Assembly (NCBI RefSeq): GCF_001886735.1
Contig: NZ_CP018076.1
Location: forward strand, 1,302,001 to 1,366,000
Length of the DNA stretch: 64,000 nt
From: Sulfitobacter alexandrii
GTDB taxonomy: Bacteria; Pseudomonadota; Alphaproteobacteria; Rhodobacterales; Rhodobacteraceae
Direction: 5' to 3'
Shown here: positions 43,114-53,103 of the stretch, piece by piece
Layout of the letters: each line of letters starts with the position of its first letter
Numbering within the stretch: position 1 is the stretch's first letter
Made by a program: the position numbers and the translations under genes
The notes under the pieces: generated by a model
Told to the model about the DNA's origin: nothing
The model's database searches: none
The model's input: only the letters and a program-made list of their open reading frames with translations

Positions 43114-44392
43114 GGGGGGCAAGCTCCAGCGCCTTGATCAACCGTTCGGCGATGCTGTCGAGCATGTCGGTCCGGTCTCGGGTGAAGGCGGAGGCCGCGG
43201 CCCTGACCGCCTCGAGCGCGGCGGGATCGTCTAGCAGCGCACCGACCCGTTCCGCGATGTCACGGGCATCGGCCACCAGGCGCGCGGCGCCGCGGGCCTC
43301 CATCTCGGCGAAGGTCTCGGCGAAATTCGTGACGTGGTTCCCGGACAGGACCGCCGCCCCCGCCTGCGCGACCTCGAACGGATTGTGCCCGCCGATGGGG
43401 CGCAGCGAGCCGCCGAGGAACACGATATCACCGAGCGCGTACCAGGTACCAAGTTCGCCCAGTGTATCGGCGAGAAAGACCTGGCCGCCCGGCATGTCGC
43501 CCCGGGTGCGGCGGGTCAGGCTCAGCCCCGCGTCCGCGATCAGGCCGGTGACCTCCTGTCCCCGGTCGGGATGGCGCGGCACCAGTATCAGGCAGAGGTC
43601 GGGATAGCGTTCCAGCAAGGCCTTGTGGGCGGCCAGCACGGTCTGTTCCTCGCCCGGGTGCGTCGAAGAGGCGATCCAGACCGGGCGATGCCCGAGCGCC
43701 GCGCGCGCCTCGAACAGGGTATCCTCGTCCCGCGGCAGGGGGCCGGCCAGCGATTTGAGGTTGATGCCCCGGGCCACCCGGTCGGCGGGTGCGTTGATCT
43801 CGACCATGGCTTCGGCCATGGCGTCGTTCTGGGTGAGGATCAGGTCGAAGACCTCGAACAGGTAGCGGGCGGTTTTCGGAAAGCGGCGCCAGTTGGCGAT
43901 GGATTTCGCCGACAGGCGCGCGTTGACCAGCGCCATCCGTGTCCCCCGCGCGTGGGTCCGCCGCAGCATCTGGGGCCAGAGCTCGCTTTCCACGAAGATC
44001 GCGGCATCGGGACGCCAGTGGCGCAGGAACCGCCGCAGCGGTCCCGGTGCGTCGAGCGGCGAGAACTGGTGCACGCATCGCGGCGGCATCCGCCGCGCGA
44101 CCATCGCGGCTGACGTCGCGGTGCCGGAGGTGATCAGGAAGCGTGCCGCCGGCAGGGCATGGCCCATCCGGCCGATCAGCGCGAGGACCGCCTGCGTCTC
44201 TCCCACGGAGGCGGCGTGGAACCAGACGAGCGGCGCGTCGGGATCGCGCGGTTCGGTGGCATGGCCCAGCTTTTCGTGGCAGCGCACGACCGGCACGCCA
44301 GCGCGGCGCAGCTTGGAAATGGCCACGCGGGCGGCGAAAGGCACCAGCACCGTGCTGGCCCCCACCCAGAACCGGTAGAGCAGGGGAGCCAT
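43106..44392 (-). CDS. waaA: 3-deoxy-D-manno-octulosonic acid (Kdo) transferase
   Basis: A 428-residue GT30 enzyme that adds Kdo to lipid A precursor, the first step of the inner core. There is an N-terminal hydrophobic anchor. Characteristic segments are VWFHAASVGETQAVLALI, FVESELWPQMLRRTHARGTR, ASSTHPGEEQTVLAAHKAL and VFLGGSLRPIGGHNPFEVAQ. Length and motifs are normal. It is cytoplasmic and membrane-associated. The 3' end overlaps the glycosyltransferase start; moaA lies 7 bases upstream on the same strand. Confidence 0.95.
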   Translation of the reverse strand: MAPLLYRFWVGASTVLVPFAARVAISKLRRAGVPVVRCHEKLGHATEPRDPDAPLVWFHAASVGETQAVLALIGRMGHALPAARFLITSGTATSAAMVARRMPPRCVHQFSPLDAPGPLRRFLRHWRPDAAIFVESELWPQMLRRTHARGTRMALVNARLSAKSIANWRRFPKTARYLFEVFDLILTQNDAMAEAMVEINAPADRVARGINLKSLAGPLPRDEDTLFEARAALGHRPVWIASSTHPGEEQTVLAAHKALLERYPDLCLILVPRHPDRGQEVTGLIADAGLSLTRRTRGDMPGGQVFLADTLGELGTWYALGDIVFLGGSLRPIGGHNPFEVAQAGAAVLSGNHVTNFAETFAEMEARGAARLVADARDIAERVGALLDDPAALEAVRAAASAFTRDRTDMLDSIAERLIKALELAPRA

Positions 44393-44399
44393 GCCGGGA

Positions 44400-45407
44400 T
44401 CAGCCGCCGGTGTGGCTCATGTGCCGGGGCATCTGGCCGTCGAGCCGTTGGCGGGAGTAATCGAAATCGTGACCCTTGGGCTTGCGGTCGATGGCGGCAC
44501 GGATGGCCGCCTCGAGCGGTGCATCGTCATCGGGATGGGAGCGCAGGGGGGCCCTCAGGTCGGCCACGTCTTCCTGTCCCAGGCACATGAAGATCTCGCC
44601 GGTGCAGGTGATCCGCACGCGGTTGCAGCTTTCGCAGAAGTTGTGGGAGAGCGGCGTGATGAACCCGATCTTCTGTCCGGTCTCCTCGAGCCGGACATAG
44701 CGCGCGGGTCCGCCCGAGCGTTCCGCCAGATCGGTGACGGTGTATTCCTCGGCGTAGCGGGCGCGCACGTCGCGCAGCGACCAGTACTGGCCCAGGCGGT
44801 CCTCGTTGCCCAGATCGCCCATCGGCATGACCTCGATCCAGGTCAGATCCATGTCCCGTTCCGCGCACCAGCGGGTGATCGCCGGCAGTTCTTCCTCGTT
44901 GAAGCCCTTGAGCGCGACCGCGTTGATCTTGACGCGCAGCCCCGCACGCTGGGCGGCGTCGATGCCGCGCAAGACCTGCGGCAGGCGGCCCCAGCGGGTG
45001 ATCTCGGCGAACTTGGCCTCGTCCAGCGTGTCGAGCGAAATGTTCACCCGGCGCACACCTGCGGCGTAGAGATCGTCGGCGAAGCGTTCGAGCTGGCTGC
45101 CGTTGGTGGTCAGCGTCAGTTCCTTGAGCGCACCGCTGTCGAGATGTCGTTTCATGTTGTCGAAGAACGTCATGATCCCACGGCGCACCAGCGGCTCGCC
45201 CCCGGTGATGCGCAGTTTCTGGACACCCAGGCCCACGAAGGTCGAGCACAGACGGTCCAGTTCTTCCAGCGTGAGCAGTTCCTTCTTCGGCAGGAAGGTC
45301 ATGTTCTCCGACATGCAATAGACGCAGCGGAAATCGCAGCGGTCCGTGACGGAGACGCGCAGGTAGGTGATGGCGCGGGCGAATGGGTCGATGAGCGGAG
45401 CGTTCAT
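44400..45407 (-). CDS. moaA: GTP 3',8-cyclase MoaA
   Basis: A 335-residue radical SAM enzyme catalysing the first step of molybdenum cofactor synthesis. The N-terminal cluster is C24-x3-C28-x2-C31 ([10 protein letters not shown]), followed by the GGEPLVRRG segment. The second cluster is near the C-terminus ([18 protein letters not shown]). The protein ends in Gly-Gly, as MoaA proteins do. I start it at 45407 ([12 protein letters not shown]), without a strong ribosome site. moaC and other mo genes are not nearby. waaA follows with 7 bases between. Confidence 0.95.
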   Translation of the reverse strand: MNAPLIDPFARAITYLRVSVTDRCDFRCVYCMSENMTFLPKKELLTLEELDRLCSTFVGLGVQKLRITGGEPLVRRGIMTFFDNMKRHLDSGALKELTLTTNGSQLERFADDLYAAGVRRVNISLDTLDEAKFAEITRWGRLPQVLRGIDAAQRAGLRVKINAVALKGFNEEELPAITRWCAERDMDLTWIEVMPMGDLGNEDRLGQYWSLRDVRARYAEEYTVTDLAERSGGPARYVRLEETGQKIGFITPLSHNFCESCNRVRITCTGEIFMCLGQEDVADLRAPLRSHPDDDAPLEAAIRAAIDRKPKGHDFDYSRQRLDGQMPRHMSHTGG

Positions 45408-45492
45408 ACACAATAGGTAATGGCGTGCCCCCATGCCCGCAAGCGGCATTTCCGAGATTGCGACCGGGGGCGCGGGGCGCTAGCCTGTGGGC

Positions 45493-46020
45493 ATGAAAAG
45501 AACACTTGTCCTCATCGCGTTGGTATCCGGGGTATCGGGCTGCGCCGCCGTGTCCGAACGGTTCGGGCTGGGTGGCGGATCCGGCACCACCGACCAGACG
45601 ACGCCCGCCGACCCCTTCGTGTCCGCCCCGGAAACCGTGGAAACATCCGCGCTGGACCCGGCGACAGCGGCCCCGCCGCCCCCGGCCTCGGCCCGTTCGG
45701 CCGAGTCGCTGGACACCACGACGCCGGAACAGCGCGCCGCGGCAGCGGCCCCGGCAGCCGAGGGCAGCCGCGCCCTGGGCACGACCGTTGCCTCGTTGGG
45801 CGATCCGACGCAGCCGGGGCTGTGGCTGAAGACACCCTTGGTCGGCACCGAGTCGCAGGGGCGGGTGACCAATCCCGCGACCGGCAAATCCTCTGCCGTC
45901 ACGCTGATTCCCCGCGGGGGCGAGGCGACGGGCGGCAGCCAGATGTCGCTTGCCGCGCTGCGTCTGATCGGTGCCTCCCTGACGGACCTGACCGAGGTCG
46001 AGGTCGCGCTGGAGGGGTGA
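45493..46020 (+). CDS. Putative lipoprotein of unknown function
   Basis: A 175-residue protein. A short signal sequence with a lipobox (MKRTLVLIALVSGVSGCAAV; Cys at residue 17) predicts a lipid-anchored envelope protein. A low-complexity region rich in Ala, Pro, Thr and Ser (about residues 30-95) is followed by a compact C-terminal domain. That domain has GLWLKTPLVGTESQGRV and SQMSLAALRLIGASLTDLTEVEV. I recognise no named family. It is divergent from moaA. Confidence 0.72.
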   Translation: MKRTLVLIALVSGVSGCAAVSERFGLGGGSGTTDQTTPADPFVSAPETVETSALDPATAAPPPPASARSAESLDTTTPEQRAAAAAPAAEGSRALGTTVASLGDPTQPGLWLKTPLVGTESQGRVTNPATGKSSAVTLIPRGGEATGGSQMSLAALRLIGASLTDLTEVEVALEG

Positions 46021-46048
46021 CGCGATCCGCCTTTGCGCGTGCCGGACG

Positions 46049-46735
46049 TCAGCTTGTCCTGGTCAGATGGCGCAAGGCTTCGCGGCGGGCGAAGGGCTTC
46101 ATGTCCCCGCCGTGCCGGTCGATGAACGCGGTGGTGCGCGCGGGATCGTGTTTCGACAGGTCGCGCAGCCACCAGCCGATCGCCTTCTGAATGAACCATT
46201 CCCGGTCCGCGACCAGATGGGCCGCCCATCCGAGGATGCGGTCGCGTGCCGCGCTTTCCGCGGGCTTGGGGTTGTTCTGCTTGGTCCACGGCAGGGTGGA
46301 GACAAGCGCCGCGCGGCGGGTCCACATGTGATCGGAGGAGACCCACGTTTCCACCTCGTCCAGCCGTGCGGGATCGGCCACGAGCCGTCTGGCACCGGCC
46401 ATGCAGGCGTGATCCGCGATGGCCCAGCTATCGAAGGTCGGTGTCCATGAGGCGATCAACTGCCATGCGGGGGTATCATCGGGCCGGATCCGGGCCTGTG
46501 TCAGCAGCTTTGCCGCGGCGAGGCGGGCTTCGAACACGTCGGTGCGCCATAGCCCGTCGGCGATCGCCACGCGGGCCTTCGCGTCTGTGCCGGCACGCCA
46601 TTCCTTTACAAGGTCGTTGATCTGCGGGTTCGACAGACCGAGGTAGGGGCGGTCGATCTTGTGATAGGCCTGCATCTGCGCGGCCCGGTCCGGATCCGCG
46701 TGCGCCCGGAGCTCCTCGAGGCAGCGCTCATGCAT
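46049..46735 (-). CDS. DNA alkylation repair protein (AlkD-like)
   Basis: A 228-residue all-helical protein of the DNA alkylation repair/HEAT-like family, whose studied members excise N3- and N7-alkylated bases without base flipping. Characteristic segments are QAYHKIDRPYLGLSNPQINDL, LWRTDVFEARLAAAKLLTQ, DSWAIADHACMA, and REWFIQKAIGWWLRDLSKHDP near the C-terminus with the expected Trp and Asp. Its start overlaps the stop codon of the upstream gene by 8 bases, so the two are translationally coupled. Confidence 0.87.
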   Translation of the reverse strand: MHERCLEELRAHADPDRAAQMQAYHKIDRPYLGLSNPQINDLVKEWRAGTDAKARVAIADGLWRTDVFEARLAAAKLLTQARIRPDDTPAWQLIASWTPTFDSWAIADHACMAGARRLVADPARLDEVETWVSSDHMWTRRAALVSTLPWTKQNNPKPAESAARDRILGWAAHLVADREWFIQKAIGWWLRDLSKHDPARTTAFIDRHGGDMKPFARREALRHLTRTS

Positions 46736-47282
46736 CGGTGTCGCCGAGGATGTGGGTCGGCAGGCCGTCGATGCTGTTGAGGTTGCGTTCCCGCCAGTAG
46801 GCCGCGACGCCGTCCGGCCCCTTGTCCTCCGACCATTTCCGCAGCACCTCGCGGGGTGCCTTGTGGTCGAAGAAGGGCACAGCGAAGCCGCAACTCGTCT
46901 GAACGAGGTCGACCGTCAGGTCGTAGATCTGACGCGCACCGGGATCGGGGGGGAACGCGGCATTCAGTTCGGCGAACGCGTGGTCCCGCGGATGCAGCGT
47001 CCGGGCCGAGCCGTAGGCGCGCAGGATCATCGGGCGGGTTTCAAAGCCGCACCACATCAGCGTCATCCGGTTGACCTGCGCCAGATGCGCCGCCGTCTCG
47101 TTCCCCGAGCCGGTCAGGTTGCGCCAGACGATGCGGTTCGGATCGAGAACGCGCAGCGAATCCATCCCCTTCGGCGACACGTTGACACGGCCCTCGGCCG
47201 CTGCTGTGCCGCAGAAGAATATGTGCTGCGCCTCGATGAACTGGCGGTGGTCGGCGGAGATGCTGTCGAACTGCTTGGCCAC
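46728..47282 (-). CDS. Pyridoxamine 5'-phosphate oxidase family protein
   Basis: A 184-residue split-barrel flavin-binding family member. The FMN-binding core is FFCGTAAAEGRVNVSPKGMD and RIVWRNLTGSGNETAAHL, then RMTLMWCGFETRPMILRAYG. The C-terminal DLVQTSCGFAVPFFDHKAPRE and WRERNLNSIDGLPT mark a subgroup of uncharacterised oxidoreductases rather than PdxH itself. It lies 3 bases downstream of glmS on the same strand and is coupled to the alkylation repair gene. Substrate unknown. Confidence 0.85.
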   Translation of the reverse strand: MAKQFDSISADHRQFIEAQHIFFCGTAAAEGRVNVSPKGMDSLRVLDPNRIVWRNLTGSGNETAAHLAQVNRMTLMWCGFETRPMILRAYGSARTLHPRDHAFAELNAAFPPDPGARQIYDLTVDLVQTSCGFAVPFFDHKAPREVLRKWSEDKGPDGVAAYWRERNLNSIDGLPTHILGDTDA

Positions 47283-47285
47283 GGG

Positions 47286-49106
<1,821 letters not shown>

Positions 49107-49108
49107 TT

Positions 49109-50461
49109 TCAGCTGCCTCGCTGCATTCTGGCCTTCTTGGCCTTCAGGATTTCGAACAGTTTCCGGCCCATGCCGGGTTTTTCCACCTGCGGCGCGCGGG
49201 CGAGGGCCAGCGCATCGGGTTCCACGTCCGACGTGATGACGGAGCCCGATCCCGTCATGGCGCCGTCGCCGATGCTCACCGGGGCCACCAGCATGGTGTT
49301 GGACCCGATGAAGGCGCGGGCGCCGATGTGCGTGTGGTGCTTCATCACGCCGTCGTAGTTGCAGGTGATGGTGCCTGCGCCGATATTGGCGGCGGCGCCG
49401 ACAAAGGCATCGCCCACGTAGCTGAGGTGATTGATCTTGGCCCCTTCGGCCACCTGTGCATTCTTGATCTCGACGAAGTTGCCGACGCGCACGTCCTCGG
49501 CCAGTTCGGCGCCGGGGCGCAGACGGGCGTAGGGGCCGACAACCCCGCCGCGGGCGACATGGCACCCTTCGAGATGCGAGAAGGCCCGGATGGTCGCGCC
49601 GGATTCCACGGTGACGCCCGGCCCGAAAACCACGTTAGGTTCGATCAGGGTGTCGCGCCCGATCACGGTGTCGCGGGCAAGATAGACTGTTTCCGGGGCC
49701 GTCAGGGTCACGCCGTCTTCGAGCAGCGCCGCCCGGGCGCGGGTCTGGAACGTGGCGTCCGCCAGCGCGAGGTCGGCGCGCGAATTGACGCCCATGGTTT
49801 CGGCCTCGTCGCAGGTGACGGCGGTGGCCCGCAGCCCGCGTCCGCGGGCCAATCCCACGATGTCCGTCAGGTAATACTCGCCCGCCGCGTTGTCGTTGCC
49901 GACCGCGTCGATCAGGTCGAACAGCAATTCGGTGCGGGCGGCGACCACGCCAGAGTTGCACAGCGTGATCGCGCGCTCTGCATCGGTGGCGTCCTTGAAC
50001 TCGACGATACGCTCCAGCGTGTCGCCGTCCATCACGAGACGGCCGTAGCGGGCCGGGTCGGCGGCCTCGAACCCCAGCACCGCGACATCGTGGTGATCCA
50101 GCGCGGCCTGCATCCGCTCCAGCGTCTCGGCACGAATGAAGGGGGTGTCGCCGTAGAGGACAACCGTCATGCCGTCGAAAGCCGCCAGTGCCTCGCGGGC
50201 CTGGGCGACGGCGTGCGCCGTGCCAAGCTGCTCTGCCTGTTCGACCACGATCGCGTCGGGATCATGGGCCAGCGTGGCGGCGCGCACCAGATCGGCGCCG
50301 TGGCCCGCGACCACGACGGTGTGTTCGGGCGCCAGCACGCGGCCGGATTCCATCGCGTGTATCAGCATCGCCTCGCCGGCGATGGGGTGCAGGACCTTGG
50401 GCAGGTCCGAATTCATCCGTGTGCCTTTGCCTGCGGCAAGGATGACCAGTGACGTATTCAT
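49109..50461 (-). CDS. glmU: Bifunctional UDP-GlcNAc pyrophosphorylase / GlcN-1-P acetyltransferase
   Basis: A 450-residue enzyme. The N-terminal uridylyltransferase has LAAGKGTRMNSDLPKVLHPI. The C-terminal left-handed beta-helix acetyltransferase shows hexapeptide repeats, with RPGAELAEDVRVGNFVEIKN and GAGTITCNYDGVMKHHTHIG. It converts glucosamine-1-phosphate to UDP-GlcNAc for peptidoglycan and lipid A. glmM is not adjacent. It is the first gene of the glmU-glmS transcript, divergent from gph. Confidence 0.96.
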   Translation of the reverse strand: MNTSLVILAAGKGTRMNSDLPKVLHPIAGEAMLIHAMESGRVLAPEHTVVVAGHGADLVRAATLAHDPDAIVVEQAEQLGTAHAVAQAREALAAFDGMTVVLYGDTPFIRAETLERMQAALDHHDVAVLGFEAADPARYGRLVMDGDTLERIVEFKDATDAERAITLCNSGVVAARTELLFDLIDAVGNDNAAGEYYLTDIVGLARGRGLRATAVTCDEAETMGVNSRADLALADATFQTRARAALLEDGVTLTAPETVYLARDTVIGRDTLIEPNVVFGPGVTVESGATIRAFSHLEGCHVARGGVVGPYARLRPGAELAEDVRVGNFVEIKNAQVAEGAKINHLSYVGDAFVGAAANIGAGTITCNYDGVMKHHTHIGARAFIGSNTMLVAPVSIGDGAMTGSGSVITSDVEPDALALARAPQVEKPGMGRKLFEILKAKKARMQRGS

Positions 50462-50590
50462 ACTGTTCTCTTTATGCTCTACCTTGCATTCTGTTTACCC
50501 CCTCCGCACAAAGGCGCAAGGGTGGCAGGGATCAAGATAGGTTGCGGCCTGCAACAAGAAGGGGCAGGGAACCGCGTGGACGGGGGTGGC

Positions 50591-51265
50591 ATGAAGACGG
50601 TTGTTTTCGATCTGGACGGAACGCTGGCGGATACGAGTGGCGACCTGATCGCCGCCGCGAACGCCTGTTTCAGGGACATGGGAGCGGGTGACATCCTGGA
50701 CCCCGTCGCGGATGCCGGCACCGCCCTGCGCGGGGGGCGCGCCATGCTCACTCTGGGCATGGGGCGGCTGGGACGGGCCCGGGATGAGGACACCATCAAT
50801 GCCTATTATCCGCGCCTGCTCGAAGCGTACGCGCGCGACATAGACACGCATACTACGCTCTATCCCGGCGCGATGGAGGCGGTGATCCGGCTCAAGCAGG
50901 CGGGTTACAGGGTGGCGATCTGCACCAACAAGCCCGAAGAGCTTGCCAACACCCTGCTGACCCGGCTTGGCGTGCGCGACGTGTTCGACGCGATGCTGGG
51001 GGCCGACACGCTGGCCGTGCGCAAGCCGGACCCCGAACATCTGTTCGAGACGGCCCGGCGGGCCGGCGGCGATCCCGCGCTGTGCCTGCTGATCGGCGAC
51101 AGCGATACCGATCGCAACACGGCCCGGAATGCCAAGAGGCCTTGCGTCCTCGTCACCTTCGGACCGGCGGGCGACGACATGGCGGCACTGGAGCCGGAGG
51201 CGCTGTTGAACCATTACGACGATCTGCACGACATCGTCGTGGGCCTTGTGGGGGCGGCAGGATGA
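50591..51265 (+). CDS. gph: HAD-family phosphatase, phosphoglycolate phosphatase-like
   Basis: A 224-residue HAD hydrolase. The nucleophile motif is VFDLDGTLADTSGDLI at the N-terminus. CTNKPEE provides motif II, KPDPEHLF the Lys, and IGDSDTDRNTARNA the acidic motif IV. This pattern and length fit Gph, which detoxifies 2-phosphoglycolate, though related phosphatases look alike. I start it at 50591 (MKTVVFDLDG), 9 bases after a GGGGGT stretch. The stop codon overlaps the start of the next gene (ATGA), so they are translationally coupled. Confidence 0.85.
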   Translation: MKTVVFDLDGTLADTSGDLIAAANACFRDMGAGDILDPVADAGTALRGGRAMLTLGMGRLGRARDEDTINAYYPRLLEAYARDIDTHTTLYPGAMEAVIRLKQAGYRVAICTNKPEELANTLLTRLGVRDVFDAMLGADTLAVRKPDPEHLFETARRAGGDPALCLLIGDSDTDRNTARNAKRPCVLVTFGPAGDDMAALEPEALLNHYDDLHDIVVGLVGAAG

Positions 51266-52478
51266 GCGACGTGTTCAAGGGCAGTTTCACCCAGCAGGAA
51301 CCGATCCCCGAAGAAGGGATCGAGGCGGCGGTCGCGGTCATGCGTTCGGGTCGTCTGCACCGCTACAACACGGCCCCGGGCGAAGTCGCACAGACCGTGC
51401 TTCTGGAACAGGAATTCGCGGCGAAGGTCGGCGCGCGCTACTGCCTTGCCGTGGCATCGGGTGGCTATGCAATGGGCACCGCCCTGCGTGCCGTCGGGGT
51501 CAGGCCCGGCGATCGCGTCCTGACCAATGCCTTCACCCTCGCACCGGTGCCCGGCGCCATCGCCGCCGTGGGTGCCGTTCCGGTTTTCGTCGGGGTGACG
51601 CGGCAATTGGTGATCGACATCGAGGACCTCGCGGCAAAGGCCGATCAGGCCAACGTCCTGTTGCTCAGCCACATGCGCGGCCATCTGGCGGACATGGAGG
51701 CCCTGATGCGCCTGTGCGATGCGCGCGGCATCACGGTGATCGAAGACTGCGCACATACGATGGGTGCCGCATGGAACGGTATCCCGTCGGGGACACAGGG
51801 CAAGGTGGGGTGTTATTCCTGCCAGACCTACAAGCACATGAACGCGGGCGAGGGGGGCTCCTGATCACGGACGACCCGGTGATCGCCGCCCGTTCCGTGA
51901 TGCTTTCCGGCTCCTACATGCTGTACGAGAGCCACAAGGCCGGGCCCCCGAAGGAGGTGTTCGAGACCATCCGCTTTGACACGCCGAATGTTTCGGGTCG
52001 CATGGACAACCTGCGCGCGGCGATCCTGCGGCCCCAACTGCGCGACCTCGACCGCCAGTGCGCGCGCTGGAACGAACGCTATTTCCGTATCGAAGCGGGA
52101 TTGCGCGGCACGCCCGGTCTGACGGTGATCGAGCGTCCGGCGCAGGAAACGATCGTCGGATCGTCGATCCAGTTCCTTCTCGACGGCTGGGACGCGCGGG
52201 ACGTGCAGGAGGTGCTGCGCCGGTGCCGGGAGCGGGGGGTGGAGCTGAAGTGGTTCGGCGCTGCCGAACCGGTCGGGTTCACCAGTCGCTACGATTCATG
52301 GCGGTACGTGAAGGCCGAAAGAATGCCCGCCAGTGACGCGGTACTGGCGGGCATCGTGGACATGAGGGTGCCGCTGACCTTTTCTCTCGAAGACTGCGAT
52401 CTCATCGCGCGGATCATCCGTGCCGAGGTGGGCGCGGTGCACCAGAACGTCGAAGGCGGGGCGCACAGCCCCGCCTGA
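51262..52478 (+). pseudogene. DegT/DnrJ/EryC1/StrS aminotransferase, frame-split (frameshifted or programmed -1)
   Basis: A PLP-dependent sugar-aminotransferase-like protein in two frames. The first frame, 51262-51864 (200 residues), carries the large-domain fold and ends just after the presumed PLP lysine (CQTYKHMNAGEGGS, then stop). The second frame continues without loss as LLITDDPVIAARSVMLSG to 52478, about 205 residues, including GRMDNLRAAILRPQL and the C-terminal domain. Slipping back one base at the G6 run 51852-51857 gives NAGEGGLLITDD, the expected family sequence, so exactly one G is missing or a -1 shift is used. A full product would be about 406 residues. Coupled to gph upstream. 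The substrate is unknown; no dedicated sugar pathway surrounds it. Confidence 0.85.
51852..51900 (+). promoter_or_regulatory. Candidate -1 ribosomal frameshift signal
   Basis: In the zero frame the sequence reads G GGG GGC (51852-51858), a canonical X-XXY-YYZ slippery heptamer. TCC and TGA follow (6-base spacer). Then a stem begins: TCACGGA (51865-51871) pairs with TCCGTGA (51894-51900), extended by CG/CG across a one-base bulge. Spacing and order match known -1 signals. Chance formation around a homopolymer sequencing error remains possible. Confidence 0.4.
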
Positions 52479-52481
52479 GCG

Positions 52482-52955
52482 TCAGAACATCAGCGTTCCG
52501 TGCTTGCCCGCGTCGGGCTTTTCATCGGTGACGTTAGCCTTGGCGATCTCGTAGAGGAACTTGAGGTTGCCTTCGGTCACCCAGACCTCGGCTTCCTTGA
52601 GGTCCATGCGCAGCAGTTGCACATCGGGGTCATTCTTGTCCCCGTCGAACCATGCGGCGGCAAAGGCGTTCCAGATGTCATCGAGCTGTTCGTCATCGTG
52701 TGAAACGGTGATCCGCCCATGGATGCGCGCGTAAAGATGCTCATCCTTGCTGGAAACGATGTATTCCGCGTCCGCGCCGGTGCCTGCGGCCTTGGAAATG
52801 TCGGTGTCCTTGGCGGTGATGAACCAGAGCGTGTTCGGCGTATCATCATCGACGAAATGGCTCATCGGAACGGAGCGCGCGTTGTCGGCGCCCAGCATGC
52901 CGGAGCGGATGTCTTCCATGCGGTCCCAGAATTCCTTTTTCAGATCGGTGCTCAT
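52482..52955 (-). CDS. General stress protein 26-like, PNPOx-type flavin-binding fold
   Basis: A 157-residue split-barrel protein resembling the GSP26/Pyrid_ox_like group. It has MEDIRSGMLGADNARSVPMSH at the N-terminus, NTLWFITAKDTDISKA in the core strand, HLYARIHGRITVSHDDEQL, and WNAFAAAWFDGDKNDPDVQLL. Studied relatives bind FMN or F420-like cofactors. It converges with the DegT gene, 3 bases apart. Upstream (52996-53021) is a GGAAC-N17-CGTT element in the right orientation, consistent with control by the general stress sigma factor EcfG, which fits the family name. Confidence 0.86.
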   Translation of the reverse strand: MSTDLKKEFWDRMEDIRSGMLGADNARSVPMSHFVDDDTPNTLWFITAKDTDISKAAGTGADAEYIVSSKDEHLYARIHGRITVSHDDEQLDDIWNAFAAAWFDGDKNDPDVQLLRMDLKEAEVWVTEGNLKFLYEIAKANVTDEKPDAGKHGTLMF

Positions 52956-52995
52956 TGCGGTATCCTTTGCAGATGTTGGCGTGTTTCAGTCGGCC

Positions 52996-53021
52996 AACGG
53001 CTGCGGGGGGCAGCGGGTTCC
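52996..53021 (-). promoter_or_regulatory. EcfG-type promoter candidate for the GSP26-like gene
   Basis: On the minus strand GGAAC (53021-53017) is followed by a 17-base spacer and CGTT (52999-52996), 41 bases before the ATG at 52955. The spacer itself contains a GCTGC/GCAGC dyad. Confidence 0.58.
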
Positions 53022-53036
53022 GCAGCAGGACGCAGC

Positions 53037-53065
53037 TTGACGAAAACGATGCCGCCGCGTAGGTA
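53037..53065 (+). promoter_or_regulatory. Candidate sigma-70 promoter of the liu operon
   Basis: TTGACG (53037-53042), a 17-base spacer and TAGGTA (53060-53065) precede the first liu gene. The -35 box is good and the -10 box weak. A dyad at 53067-53080 lies right at the expected transcription start. Confidence 0.4.
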
Positions 53066-53066
53066 A

Positions 53067-53080
53067 TGAACATTCGTTCA
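53067..53080. promoter_or_regulatory. Dyad TGAAC-N4-GTTCA, candidate repressor operator of the liu operon
   Basis: Five-base arms TGAAC and GTTCA are separated by ATTC, 23 bases before the ivd start and just downstream of the candidate -10 box. The position suits a repressor such as a TetR-type or Liu regulator. No regulator gene is adjacent. Confidence 0.5.
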
Positions 53081-53103
53081 ATAACGAAGCCGGGGAGGCG
53101 GAC

